From positions 1 to 64,000 of the forward strand of contig DASPVO010000081.1 of the NCBI GenBank assembly GCA_035622335.1: DNA of 64,000 nt, read 5' to 3'. The notes under the pieces were generated by a model that was given only the letters and a program-made list of their open reading frames with translations, did no database searches and was not told the DNA's origin. Below, piece after piece: positions 42,382 to 50,763 of this stretch. The translations under genes and the position numbers were made by a program. The stretch is from DATJAJ01 sp035622335 (GTDB lineage: Archaea > Thermoproteota > Nitrososphaeria > Nitrososphaerales > Gagatemarchaeaceae). Numbering within the stretch: position 1 is the first letter of the stretch; each line of letters begins with the position of its first letter.

Positions 42382-43143
42382 ATGCCTTTTGAAAAGGGAG
42401 ACCTCATACTAGCCAACTACACAGCGAAAGTTCAGGACACAGGTGAGCCGATCGAGACGACCCTCGAGGAAGAGGCGAAGAAGCTCAACATCTACGACTC
42501 CACCGCGAGGTACGAGCCTCGGCTCATCGCGGTCGGCGAGGGGTGGGTCATATCCGGGCTCGATGCCGAGATAAAGAACATGAACGCGGGGGACAAGAAA
42601 GAAGTTGTCGTGCCTCCGGAGAAGGCGTTCGGGCAGAGAGACCCGACCCAGATGCGCATGATCCCGATAAGAAAATTCGGCGAGAAGGCCGCGGAGATGA
42701 GCGTGGGCGACACCGTCGATGTGGACAACAGGGTCGGGATAGTGAGGTTCATCGGTTCCGGGAGGGCGCAGGTCGACTTCAACCACAGACTTGCAGGGAA
42801 GTCGATCGCCTACGACTTCGAAGTGGTCAAGAAGCTCGAGACCGACGACGAGAAGCTCAGGGCCCTGATTGACAGGAGGTTCGCGGGAGAGGGCGCGAAG
42901 GTCACTTTCGACTTGAAGGAGGACGGTCTGAACGTGCAGATACCTGACGAATTATTCCTCCTGGAAGGCCTGCAGATCATCAAGAGAGGGATCTCGAACG
43001 ACGCCTTCAAGTTCGTCCCATCCATCAAAGAGGTGACGTTCACGGAGAAGTACCTGTCAAAGAAGCCAGCAGAGAAAGCGGCGAAGAAGGAAGAGGTCGA
43101 AGTTCCGCAAACGGAACCAATCCCCGCTGAGAAGACAGGCTAG
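42382..43143 (+). CDS. FKBP-type peptidyl-prolyl isomerase (SlyD-like)
   Basis: A 253-residue archaeal FKBP foldase. The catalytic part has GDLILANYTAKVQDTGEPIE, GEGWVISGLDAEIKNM and VPPEKAFGQRDP, with the IF insert around DTVDVDNRVGIVRFIGSGR. A C-terminal domain (about 155-225) and a charged tail of Lys, Glu and Pro follow. It assists folding in the cytosol. ATG at 42382. Converges with egsA by a 4-base overlap. Confidence 0.93.
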   Translation: MPFEKGDLILANYTAKVQDTGEPIETTLEEEAKKLNIYDSTARYEPRLIAVGEGWVISGLDAEIKNMNAGDKKEVVVPPEKAFGQRDPTQMRMIPIRKFGEKAAEMSVGDTVDVDNRVGIVRFIGSGRAQVDFNHRLAGKSIAYDFEVVKKLETDDEKLRALIDRRFAGEGAKVTFDLKEDGLNVQIPDELFLLEGLQIIKRGISNDAFKFVPSIKEVTFTEKYLSKKPAEKAAKKEEVEVPQTEPIPAEKTG

Positions 43144-44159
43144 ATTACGCCGGTCGATGACGCCAAGCTCTCCGCAGCCTTCCTGTCAAGCTTCCTGTGA
43201 GAGAGGATGGTGTACCTGTCGGGCCTTATCGTGCTTGCACGGACCAGCGCCTCGACGACTTCGTCCTCGCCAAGACCGACGCCCTCCGCAGTGACTGGAG
43301 AGTGGACGTTCAAGAGCGCATCCCTCACTCCCCTCCAGTCGATCCTGTGGAGGTTGGCCATCATTATGGTCCCTAGCCCGCACTTGTCTCCGTGCAGCCC
43401 CACGCCGGGTGCGACGAGGTCCAGATAGTGGCTGAAGAGGTGCTCAGAGCCGCTGCAGGGCCTCGAGCTCCCCGCTATTCCGGCCGCGACACCCGAGCTG
43501 ATGAGGGCTTCAACGAGTCGACGGACCCCCTCCCTGTCGAACCGTCCGATTCGTCTGGACCCGTCGACCACGACGTGCGCGCTCATCAGCGCGAGACTGG
43601 CGGCGTATCCGCCGTAGTACTCGCCGGTAACTCTGTGCGCAAGCTGCCAGTCCTTCACCGCGGTCAGCTTCGAAACTAGGTCGCCGCATCCTGCGGAGAG
43701 CAGCCTCTGCGGCGCCGAGGAGATAACCTCCACATCGGCGAGTATCCCGACGGGCGGTCGTGCCTTGGCGGAGTAGGGTCTGTCGAGCCCGCGAATCGAA
43801 GCGAAGGGGCTCGATATCCCGTCATGCGAGGCGCTTGTCGGCACCGAGTAGAAGTCAAGATTCTTGCGGAACGCGGCCAGCTTGCCCACGTCGACGCTCT
43901 TGCCTCCGCCTACTCCGACGACGCACCCGGCACCTGCAGCTCTGCCCATGACGCGGCGTACGTTGGTCATGTCTGGTGCGTCGACATCCACCCAGTCGAT
44001 TCTCGCCTTCACGGATGCCTCTACCAGAGACCTCACCTTTGAGTGGACTCTAGGCCCCGAAGCCACGACCACCCGCTTTCTTCCGGCCGAACCCTTGATG
44101 AAATTACCCAGCTGATTTATCACGCCCTCACCTATCAGGACTCTAGTGGGGAGTTCCAT
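43140..44159 (-). CDS. egsA: sn-glycerol-1-phosphate dehydrogenase
   Basis: A 339-residue enzyme making the archaeal lipid backbone sn-glycerol-1-phosphate from DHAP. VVGVGGGKSVDVGKLAA binds NAD(P); SHDGISSPFAS, GSEHLFSHYLD and GVGLHGDKCGLG hold the zinc ligands. ATG at 44159 (MELPTRVLIGEG) is preferred; the frame runs 59 codons further but lacks family similarity and crosses a promoter region. Confidence 0.95.
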   Translation of the reverse strand: MELPTRVLIGEGVINQLGNFIKGSAGRKRVVVASGPRVHSKVRSLVEASVKARIDWVDVDAPDMTNVRRVMGRAAGAGCVVGVGGGKSVDVGKLAAFRKNLDFYSVPTSASHDGISSPFASIRGLDRPYSAKARPPVGILADVEVISSAPQRLLSAGCGDLVSKLTAVKDWQLAHRVTGEYYGGYAASLALMSAHVVVDGSRRIGRFDREGVRRLVEALISSGVAAGIAGSSRPCSGSEHLFSHYLDLVAPGVGLHGDKCGLGTIMMANLHRIDWRGVRDALLNVHSPVTAEGVGLGEDEVVEALVRASTIRPDRYTILSHRKLDRKAAESLASSTGVI

Positions 44160-44247
44160 GAGGTGCGCGCGCGAATCCACGAGGGCGCAACCCCTCGACT
44201 CGTTATAAGCGAGTGGGGTCCGAGAAGTCTTCGGAGACCCTGGAAAG

Positions 44248-44257
44248 ATTAAATAAG
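44248..44257 (+). promoter_or_regulatory. TATA-like box of the second proteasome beta gene
   Basis: gattaaataa is centred about 25 bases before ATG 44278; leaderless initiation is expected. The same AT-rich site lies between divergent egsA and psmB. Confidence 0.6.
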
Positions 44258-44277
44258 TAACGAGGTTCACGGTCGAA

Positions 44278-44979
44278 ATGTCCGTTACGCGGACATCTGT
44301 GATTCGTTTGTCTAGAGAAGAGCGAGAATTGAGCAAGAGGCCGGCAGGTTCGGCATCATATCACGGTACCACGACTGTTGGGCTGGTCGCGAGCGACGGC
44401 GTGGTCCTGGCCACAGACACCAGGGTGACCGCGGGGTCGTTCATAGCCCACAAGAGAGGGAAGAAACTCCTGAAGATCGACGACAACATCGCGATGACGA
44501 TCTCGGGAGGGGTGGCTGACGCCCAGTTCGTGGTCGACACCGCGAAGTACTACGCGAGCATGTACAGGTTGGAGAGGGCGAGGCCAATGCCGGTGAAGGC
44601 CGCCGCGCAGGTCGTCTCGAACCTCCTCTTCTCGTCAAGGTACTACCCGTACATAGCCGATGTCCTGGTCGGAGGGTTCGACTCTGCTGGCGGGTCGATC
44701 TATAACGTGGACTTCTTCGGTTCCATGAGCAACGAGAAGATGATCGCCACGGGAAGCGGCTCTCCTGTCGCCTACGGTGTACTGGAGTCCGACTTCAAGG
44801 AGAACACACCCACGGCCAAGCTGTTTCCGCTCGCGGCAAAGGCGATCATCGCAGCGACGAAGAGGAACGTCGCGACCGGAGACCACTTCGACGTGGCTGT
44901 GGTCGACAAGGACGGATTCAGGGAGATATCTGAAGCGGAGAAAGAGAAGCTCCTCTCCCAGTTCGCGGGTAACAGTTAG
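44278..44979 (+). CDS. psmB: Proteasome beta subunit, catalytic
   Basis: A 233-residue precursor. A propeptide of about 29 residues ends with HG, then TTTVGLVASDGVVLATDTR begins the mature chain. Thr1, Asp17 and Lys33 (in AHKRGKKLLKI) are all present, so this one should be active. It pairs with the inactive beta at 39 kb. Two bases separate it from fttA, giving an operon of protein and RNA turnover functions. Confidence 0.95.
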   Translation: MSVTRTSVIRLSREERELSKRPAGSASYHGTTTVGLVASDGVVLATDTRVTAGSFIAHKRGKKLLKIDDNIAMTISGGVADAQFVVDTAKYYASMYRLERARPMPVKAAAQVVSNLLFSSRYYPYIADVLVGGFDSAGGSIYNVDFFGSMSNEKMIATGSGSPVAYGVLESDFKENTPTAKLFPLAAKAIIAATKRNVATGDHFDVAVVDKDGFREISEAEKEKLLSQFAGNS

Positions 44980-44981
44980 GG

Positions 44982-46895
44982 TTGGAACAGAAAGCAAGTA
45001 ACGTCAACGTCATGAGTACGATACTGAACAACATCCCAGCGGAGGCCATGATCACAAGGATCGAATACGAGGGCCCGCGGATCGCGCTATACACGAAGAA
45101 CCCAGCTTATCTCCAGAAGAACAGTTTCGTCATCTCGGAGGTGGTCAACGTCCTGAAGAAGCGTGTCGTGACGAGGACCGAGAAGTCCATCAGGAAGACC
45201 GAGACGGACGCCAAGGCGGCGCTGGACTCGCTGATGCCGGCGGATGCCGGGGGCACAAGCTACTTCTTCGACGACGCGCTCGGCGAAGTCACCGTAGAGG
45301 CGGTCAACCCAAGGGCGCTCAGCCCCGAAGCGGGATTTGACCTAGGGACAGCGATGGAGAAGACCGGGTGGAAGGTGAAGGTGAGGAAGGCGCCACACGT
45401 TGCGTCATCGGCGATTCAGAACGTGAACTACGCGCTGAAGGTCAACGTCGAGGCCAGGGAGAGGTTCTACCGGGAGCTCGGCGAGGCGATCTTCAGGCCA
45501 AGGATGACGTCGACAGAACACGTGACGATCAAGACGCTTGGCGCGTTCCAAGAGGTCGGGAGGTCGTGCCTGCTCGTGGAGACGTCTGAGAGCAAGGTGC
45601 TGCTCGACTGCGGATACAGCCCCGGGGCGAGGAACCCTTGGGACAAGTATCCGCGTCTCGACTGGGCCGACGTCTCCCCCGGCGACCTGGATGCGATAAT
45701 ATTGAGCCACGCTCACCTCGACCACATGGGATTCCTCCCAGCGATGTACAAGTACGGGTACGACGGACCAGTCTACTGCACCGAGCCCACGCTTCCGCTC
45801 ATGACCCTGCTACAGAACGACTTCGTGAAGATAGCCAACATAGAAGGCGGGAGGCTAATCTACGATCAGAAGGACATCAGGGACGAGATCCAGCACACGA
45901 TCACCCTCCCCTACGGAATGGTGACCGACGTCTCGCCCGACATCAAGCTTGTCTTCAACAACGCCGGCCACATACTCGGTTCTGCGACCGTCCACCTCCA
46001 CATCGGAGAGGGGGCCCACAACATCGTCTACACGGGAGACTACAAGTACGGTAGGACCCAGCTCTTCGATTCCGCGACCTGGAACTACCCCCGGGTGGAG
46101 ACTCTGATAACAGAGAGCACGTATGGCGCGAAGGAGGACATAATGCCGGTGAGGGAAGAGGTGGAGATGAACTTCGTCTCCGCCATCAACCAGACGCTGC
46201 AGCAGGGGGGGAAGGTCCTCATACCGACTCCGGCTGTCGGGAGGGCGCAGGAGATACTCCTCGTACTGGACCAGTACATGAGGAGCAGGGCGCTCGTGGA
46301 GTGCCCCGTCTTCATGGAGGGGATGATATCTGAAGCCACGGCCATCCACGTTTCGTACGCTGACTACCTCTCGAGGGACCTCAAGGCGAAGATTCTGGAC
46401 GAAGGGGTCAACCCTTTCGCCTCCGAGTACTTCACCGAAGTGGAGCATCCGTCCAACAGGGAGGAGGCGTTCAGAGAGGGACCCGCGATCATAATGGCGA
46501 CGTCGGGCATGCTAGAGGGAGGGCCTGTCCTCGAGTACTTCGAGAACATAGCGCCCTCCGAGAAGAACAAGATTCTCTTCGTTTCGTACCAAGTGCAGGG
46601 CACACTGGGCAGGAGGGTGCTCGACGGTTCTTCGCAGGCGAGCCTCATGGACGAGTCAGGGAAGATCAAGATCGTCGACGTGAGGTGCGGCGTCCAGAAG
46701 GTCGAGGGCTTCAGCGGCCACAGCGACTACAACCAGATCATACGCTTCATAGGCAAGCTGAGGCCGAAGCTGCAACAGGTACTGGTGAACCACGGGGAAA
46801 AGAGGAAGACAGAGAACCTCGCCTATGCTATTCAGAGAATCTACAGGGTTCCTGCAGTGCACCCCGCGGTGCAAGAAGCTATCAGGGTCTACTGA
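44982..46895 (+). CDS. fttA: FttA/aCPSF1, beta-CASP ribonuclease and termination factor
   Basis: A 637-residue archaeal CPSF-type nuclease that cuts nascent RNA and terminates transcription. KH domains occupy about residues 1-175. The metallo-beta-lactamase site is SHAHLDHMG (243-248 His/Asp). GHILGSATVHL, YTGDYKYG and TESTYGAKE follow; the beta-CASP part ends with GFSGHSDYNQI and LVNHGEKRKTENLA. TTG start. The C-terminus overlaps the converging sepF by 7 bases. Confidence 0.95.
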   Translation: MEQKASNVNVMSTILNNIPAEAMITRIEYEGPRIALYTKNPAYLQKNSFVISEVVNVLKKRVVTRTEKSIRKTETDAKAALDSLMPADAGGTSYFFDDALGEVTVEAVNPRALSPEAGFDLGTAMEKTGWKVKVRKAPHVASSAIQNVNYALKVNVEARERFYRELGEAIFRPRMTSTEHVTIKTLGAFQEVGRSCLLVETSESKVLLDCGYSPGARNPWDKYPRLDWADVSPGDLDAIILSHAHLDHMGFLPAMYKYGYDGPVYCTEPTLPLMTLLQNDFVKIANIEGGRLIYDQKDIRDEIQHTITLPYGMVTDVSPDIKLVFNNAGHILGSATVHLHIGEGAHNIVYTGDYKYGRTQLFDSATWNYPRVETLITESTYGAKEDIMPVREEVEMNFVSAINQTLQQGGKVLIPTPAVGRAQEILLVLDQYMRSRALVECPVFMEGMISEATAIHVSYADYLSRDLKAKILDEGVNPFASEYFTEVEHPSNREEAFREGPAIIMATSGMLEGGPVLEYFENIAPSEKNKILFVSYQVQGTLGRRVLDGSSQASLMDESGKIKIVDVRCGVQKVEGFSGHSDYNQIIRFIGKLRPKLQQVLVNHGEKRKTENLAYAIQRIYRVPAVHPAVQEAIRVY

Positions 46896-47188
46896 AGACC
46901 GCGCCAGATTCGGACGCCGGGCGGGGTAATGACGACTCTCTCGTCCCCCAGGCGTGCGATGTCGCCGCCCACGGACGTCGCGAACTCATAGAGCTGCTCG
47001 ACTGACGACTTCAGCTCGTCCAGGCTCTTCTGGGCCAAAGGCGTGACCTTGAGTATGACGATCGTGTGGTTTGTAACGTCCTCTTGTATCTTGGCAAGGT
47101 CTTCAGAACTCTTCAGAGCGAGAGCCTTCAAAAGTATCTCGCTGCTCCTGCCTTCCTGCTTCTTCTCCTGCATCGTCCCCGATGACAA
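46889..47188 (-). CDS. sepF: Archaeal SepF-like cell-division protein
   Basis: A 99-residue protein with a polar N-terminal tail and a SepF core: LKALALKSSEDLAKIQEDV, HTIVILKVTPLAQKSLDEL and GGDIARLGDERVVITPPGV. SepF tethers FtsZ to the membrane. The usual N-terminal membrane-targeting helix is weak here. TTG at 47188 or ATG at 47173 can start; the TATA-like box at 47213 fits TTG. No ftsZ is in the window. Confidence 0.82.
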   Translation of the reverse strand: MSSGTMQEKKQEGRSSEILLKALALKSSEDLAKIQEDVTNHTIVILKVTPLAQKSLDELKSSVEQLYEFATSVGGDIARLGDERVVITPPGVRIWRGLQ

Positions 47189-47212
47189 TCTTTTCCTAAC
47201 TCCCCTTGTCCT

Positions 47213-47224
47213 TCTAATAAATTT
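47213..47224 (-). promoter_or_regulatory. TATA-like box of sepF
   Basis: The minus strand reads TAAATTTATTAG about 31 bases before TTG 47188, in an AT-rich gap between sepF and the PUA gene. Confidence 0.5.
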
Positions 47225-47310
47225 ACGGAGCCTAGCAATTTAGGGGAGTTTTGATTTGTTTAGACTATATGGTGGAGGATTGTTCAGGAAACGCCAATTT
47301 CGTTCTTAGC

Positions 47311-47320
47311 TTATAAAGAG
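47311..47320 (+). promoter_or_regulatory. TATA-like box without an obvious gene
   Basis: ttataaagag on the plus strand has no plus-strand coding gene downstream; the next gene on that side is on the minus strand. About 50-75 bases later comes the stem ACGGTC/GACCGT followed by ttttat. It may drive a short RNA, or be chance in AT-rich spacer. Confidence 0.35.
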
Positions 47321-47378
47321 AGGGGCCTTTGAAACTATTTGGCCTGAAAATGACGCAATTGACGGTCGAATTCGCTCT

Positions 47379-47858
47379 TTAGACCGTTTTATAGAGATTC
47401 CAGAACCTGTCCCCTACTCTGTGAACGTTCTTGAAGCATACCCCCTTCGTTAGAGATGCCATCTCGTCGCTCGGAACGGTCGACTTGCCGACTGCGATTG
47501 GTCTTTCCTTTATCCGCTCCTTGATGATCACGAGCCTTCCCGACTCGCCCCAGGCATCGTAGTCTTTCACTCCGGGTCTCATGACGTCGGCGCCGTTGAG
47601 CAGGAACTTGATCGCCCCCTCGTCGACGGTAGCGGCTGGGAATAGTGAAATCGCCTCCTTTGAACCAAGAAAGGGGAACAGCTGGTCACCGGACTGCACA
47701 AAGACCGCACCGGCGAAGTGCAGGAAGACCGTACCATCTTCCGGCTCTTCGCAGTTTGCTTGGGTCGAGCGGGGAAGCCCTAGCTTCACCCCTAATGAGG
47801 ACTCAATCCGCTCAGCCATGTCGATCGAGTCTCGGCGGGAGAGGACCCACTTCTTCAT
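47379..47858 (-). CDS. PUA-domain RNA-binding protein (MCT-1/Tma20-like)
   Basis: A 159-residue protein. The N-terminal half resembles the pre-PUA domain of archaeal MCT-1 relatives, and the PUA domain has KFLLNGADVMRPGVKDYD, GRLVIIKERIKERPIAVGKS and EMASLTKGVCFKNVHRVGD. Likely binds rRNA or acts in translation initiation/recycling. ATG at 47858 is chosen; a GTG three codons upstream is possible. Confidence 0.85.
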   Translation of the reverse strand: MKKWVLSRRDSIDMAERIESSLGVKLGLPRSTQANCEEPEDGTVFLHFAGAVFVQSGDQLFPFLGSKEAISLFPAATVDEGAIKFLLNGADVMRPGVKDYDAWGESGRLVIIKERIKERPIAVGKSTVPSDEMASLTKGVCFKNVHRVGDRFWNLYKTV

Positions 47859-47877
47859 CGACCTCACCCATGCTATC

Positions 47878-47888
47878 GCTTAAATAAA
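47878..47888 (+). promoter_or_regulatory. TATA-like box of the Sm gene
   Basis: gcttaaataaa precedes the ATG at 47919 by about 35 bases, implying a leader of about 10 bases. Confidence 0.5.
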
Positions 47889-47918
47889 CGCGCCAGCGGA
47901 GCGGCACGCAATTAGATC

Positions 47919-48149
47919 ATGTCCGTCGACATGGCTGTGAGGGTGCTTGACGAAAGCCTAGGTAAGGTCGTCCTAATCAAGCTGAAGGGAGGCAAGGTGA
48001 TCAGGGGCGTTCTACAGGGCTTTGACCAGCACATGAACCTGTCACTCGAAACCGCCGAGGAGGTCGCTGAAGACGGGAAGTCGAGTTCACTGGGCACCCT
48101 GATAGTGCGGGGCGACAACATAATCATGATCTCACCTCCTCCCGGCTGA
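47919..48149 (+). CDS. Sm-like archaeal protein (SmAP)
   Basis: A 76-residue Sm fold. Sm1 has VVLIKLKGGKVIRGVLQGFDQHMNLSLE and Sm2 has GTLIVRGDNIIMI. It forms a heptameric RNA-binding ring. ATG at 47919; a second ATG at 47931 is nearer the usual start. The usual L37e partner gene does not follow here. Confidence 0.93.
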   Translation: MSVDMAVRVLDESLGKVVLIKLKGGKVIRGVLQGFDQHMNLSLETAEEVAEDGKSSSLGTLIVRGDNIIMISPPPG

Positions 48150-48200
48150 TGCGAGTTTTAATACCAAGGCGGACACGCCATCTGCAAATGGGCGAGGCGC

Positions 48201-48884
48201 TTGGTTGACGTCTTTTCCGCCGTCGTCGGAGCTGTCCTCGGCGCAGTTCTCGCAGTGACCGTGTCATACCTCGTTTTCTTTGCGAAGCCGAGGAGGCGGG
48301 ATGGGGTGAGGGTCGTGGCTCGCGAGCCGACTGGGAGGCTGACCGTGGCTTCGGTTTCAACCGCCGAACTGGATCGGTCTCGCAGAGAAATGCGCACGAT
48401 GATGGTGGAGAGAGACCTCCTGTCGTCTGCCATGATGAAGCTCTACGAGGCGGAGACCGAGGGGAGAATCACCAGGGATGAGCGGGAAGCGATCGCGAAG
48501 AGGTACGGAGATCAGATCAAGACCATACAGAACAAGCTCAAGGACGTCGAACTCGTCGTCGAGGTCGGAGAACTCGAGAAGCTCAGAGAAGACTTGGTCA
48601 ACCTGTTCCAGGACAAGATAGAGAACATAGAAGCCAGGCTAAATCAGGCGAAGGAGAGATTGGGAGCTACAGCACCCGAACTGATAGCGCAATCGAAGGG
48701 CGAGGTGATCGTGCCTGCAAGGGCCGAGAGGACAGCGGACCTGGAGAAGGTAGTCGAGAAGAGGACTAGGTCCGACATGAGCGAGTCCGAAAGGAGGGCG
48801 AAGCAGCTGAGAGAAGAGGTGATGGACGCCGTCACACAGCTCGAGCAGATGGACATCGACAGGAAACCCCAGGAATCCAACTGA
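48201..48884 (+). CDS. Membrane-anchored coiled-coil protein, unknown
   Basis: A 227-residue protein. One N-terminal helix (VVGAVLGAVLAVTVSYLVFF) anchors it, followed by a basic stretch (KPRRRDGVRVV). Most of the rest is charged coiled coil (DQIKTIQNKLKDVELVVEVG, EARLNQAKERLG). TTG start at 48201. The topology suggests a cytoplasmic scaffold or membrane-shaping role. It overlaps rpiA by one base (TGATG). No family recognised. Confidence 0.72.
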   Translation: MVDVFSAVVGAVLGAVLAVTVSYLVFFAKPRRRDGVRVVAREPTGRLTVASVSTAELDRSRREMRTMMVERDLLSSAMMKLYEAETEGRITRDEREAIAKRYGDQIKTIQNKLKDVELVVEVGELEKLREDLVNLFQDKIENIEARLNQAKERLGATAPELIAQSKGEVIVPARAERTADLEKVVEKRTRSDMSESERRAKQLREEVMDAVTQLEQMDIDRKPQESN

Positions 48885-49564
48885 TGGATGGGCCAAGGCG
48901 AGCGATTAGGGGAATTGCGGAGGAGCTCTCGGGAAGCATCGCGCGGAACTCCATCGTAGGGCTCGGCAGCGGCTCGACGGTCGCATCTCTACTCGAGGAA
49001 ATTGCGCCAATCGTCTTGGCGAAGCACAACAACATGCGAGGAGCGGCGACATCGACCCAGATCGAGATGGTCGCAGAGAGGAGCGGGATAACACTGGTGC
49101 CCTTCCCAGGCGTCATCGACGTGGCCATTGACGGCGCAGACCAGGTGGACTCCGACAAGAACCTGATAAAGGGAGGAGGTGGTGCGCTACTGAAAGAGAA
49201 GGTCTTCATGGCGAGCGCGAAGAAGGTGGCGGTCGTGGCGTCGTCCGACAAGTTCTCCAGGAGGCTGTGCGAGGGGTCGAAGAAGGTGCCCGTGGAGGTC
49301 GCACCCTTCGCCAGACAGAGCGTCAAACTCGCACTGTCGAGGCTGGGCGGGATGCCCGAGGAGAGGCTCATGCCGAAGGGATATCCCTACTTCACCGAGA
49401 ACGGAAACGTTCTGCTCGACACTGCGTTCGAGCCCATAGACGAGCCCGAGTCTCTCGAGAAGCAGGTCAAGAACATCCCCGGAGTGGTCGAGGTGGGCAT
49501 CTTCACCGTGAAGCCGATAACGGTCTTCCGTGTCAGAGAGGACGGAAGGTTCGATACCCTTTGA
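48884..49564 (+). CDS. rpiA: Ribose-5-phosphate isomerase A
   Basis: A 226-residue isomerase of the pentose phosphate route. VGLGSGSTVASLLEE, AIDGADQVDSDKNLIKGGGGALLKEK and ASSDKF-like text hold the catalytic Asp, Glu and Lys. ATG overlaps the preceding TGA, so translation is coupled to the membrane-anchored coiled-coil gene. Confidence 0.94.
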   Translation: MDGPRRAIRGIAEELSGSIARNSIVGLGSGSTVASLLEEIAPIVLAKHNNMRGAATSTQIEMVAERSGITLVPFPGVIDVAIDGADQVDSDKNLIKGGGGALLKEKVFMASAKKVAVVASSDKFSRRLCEGSKKVPVEVAPFARQSVKLALSRLGGMPEERLMPKGYPYFTENGNVLLDTAFEPIDEPESLEKQVKNIPGVVEVGIFTVKPITVFRVREDGRFDTL

Positions 49565-49639
49565 CTAGGTTAGCAGTCTGACAACTCGAGACGGACGCAT
49601 CTCTTGAACCGCGAGAATTTCCAGATTGGAGGGGATAGA

Positions 49640-49649
49640 GCTTATATCG
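49640..49649 (+). promoter_or_regulatory. TATA-like box of the ferredoxin gene
   Basis: gcttatatcg lies about 36 bases upstream of ATG 49681, leaving a leader of about 10 bases. Confidence 0.55.
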
Positions 49650-49680
49650 TGGGCGTTGGGCCGCGAGAAGTTAGTCCATC

Positions 49681-50109
49681 ATGACAAGAGAGGTAGGATA
49701 CAAGACCCGACCGATCGACCCAGGCTTTCTCCAAGACCCGACAAACTTCCCCATCACCGGAGAGCACAACGGGCACAAGGTGAGGGCTGCCGGAATCCAG
49801 AGGCTCGACGGCGACGGAAACCCCTATCCGACCGCCAACGGGATACACGGATCACAGGTTGCGGTGGACTGGGAGAACTGCACTGCAGATGGGGTCTGCA
49901 TGGACGTCTGTCCGGTCTTCGTGTTTGAGTGGACGATGAACCCTGGTCAGGCCGGTACCGGGAAGGACATACAGCTCGACCCTTCCAGCCAAGAGTACCA
50001 GCAGTTCAGGTCAGACAAGTCCGACCCCGTGAGGGAGATGGACTGCATCTTCTGCATGGCCTGCGAGACGAGCTGTCCGACGCAGTGCATCAAGATTACG
50101 CAGCCCTGA
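49681..50109 (+). CDS. zfx: Zinc-containing dicluster ferredoxin
   Basis: A 142-residue electron carrier. The extended N-terminus has GEHNGHKV and GIHGSQVAVDW, supplying the three His ligands of the Sulfolobus-type zinc site. Iron-sulfur motifs are CTADGVCMDVCP and CIFCMACETSC. It likely takes electrons from 2-oxoacid oxidoreductases and passes them to the reductase at 15.7 kb; the pairing is inference. Confidence 0.92.
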   Translation: MTREVGYKTRPIDPGFLQDPTNFPITGEHNGHKVRAAGIQRLDGDGNPYPTANGIHGSQVAVDWENCTADGVCMDVCPVFVFEWTMNPGQAGTGKDIQLDPSSQEYQQFRSDKSDPVREMDCIFCMACETSCPTQCIKITQP

Positions 50110-50128
50110 GATAGACAAGCGAAGGAAT

Positions 50129-50707
50129 CTAACCCTCGGCGAAGGCGAGCGCCAACAGGAAGAGGGCCCCTGATAGCAGTATGAGCATACTCCACCTGAC
50201 CTCACCCTTCTTGAAGCCAAAGGCCTTCCTGACGTTCACCGTGGTAAAGGCCACTATCACGGCGGTCCAGCTCCCAAGGACCAAGTAGTCGGTCGATGGA
50301 ATGTGGAGCAGCGGACCCGTGATGAAATAGTAGGGACCCCATGAAGGGAACAGAACGTAGTAGACCGAGAACATGAACACCATGGTCGCGGACACGTAGA
50401 ATGCCTTCAGAAAGTCTCTCCTTTCGAAGTAGAAGCTCCTCATCACCAAGTGGAGCACGCCGGCCACGTAGAGCAGCTGGACGGCTGCGAGGAGGAGTAC
50501 CAACGCGACGAAGTAGGCGCCGGTGAGGGCTCTTACGCTCCCAGAGCCCGGGATCCCTGGAGAAAGGATGTCGAAGTACGAATAGTATGCGGCGAGCGCC
50601 AAGACTACCATGACGACCGATATCACAAGCAGCTTGTCGTTACGCTTGTAGTGGATCCGTTCGGAGGAACCCATCCTACGCTTCTGCCCGAGCCTTCGGT
50701 CCACCAT
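50129..50707 (-). CDS. Multi-pass membrane protein, unknown
   Basis: A 192-residue protein with about five hydrophobic helices (VISVVMVVLALAAYYSYF, ALTGAYFVALVLLLAAV, FYVSATMVFMFSVYYVL, YLVLGSWTAVIVAFTTV, MLILLSGALFLLALAF) and a basic N-terminus. No transport or enzymatic motif is seen. ATG at 50707; an internal ATG at 50674 may be used. It is divergent from the PDCD5 gene and converges on the ferredoxin gene. Confidence 0.75.
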   Translation of the reverse strand: MVDRRLGQKRRMGSSERIHYKRNDKLLVISVVMVVLALAAYYSYFDILSPGIPGSGSVRALTGAYFVALVLLLAAVQLLYVAGVLHLVMRSFYFERRDFLKAFYVSATMVFMFSVYYVLFPSWGPYYFITGPLLHIPSTDYLVLGSWTAVIVAFTTVNVRKAFGFKKGEVRWSMLILLSGALFLLALAFAEG

Positions 50708-50732
50708 CTAAAAACACGTCTGCGAAGGGCAA

Positions 50733-50742
50733 CCATTTTATT
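50733..50742 (+). promoter_or_regulatory. TATA-like box of the PDCD5 gene
   Basis: ccattttatt lies about 26 bases before ATG 50764. A purine-rich ggaggag also precedes the ATG, so leaderless and Shine-Dalgarno modes cannot be separated here. Confidence 0.5.
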
Positions 50743-50763
50743 GCCGCTAGCCCGGAGGAGAAT

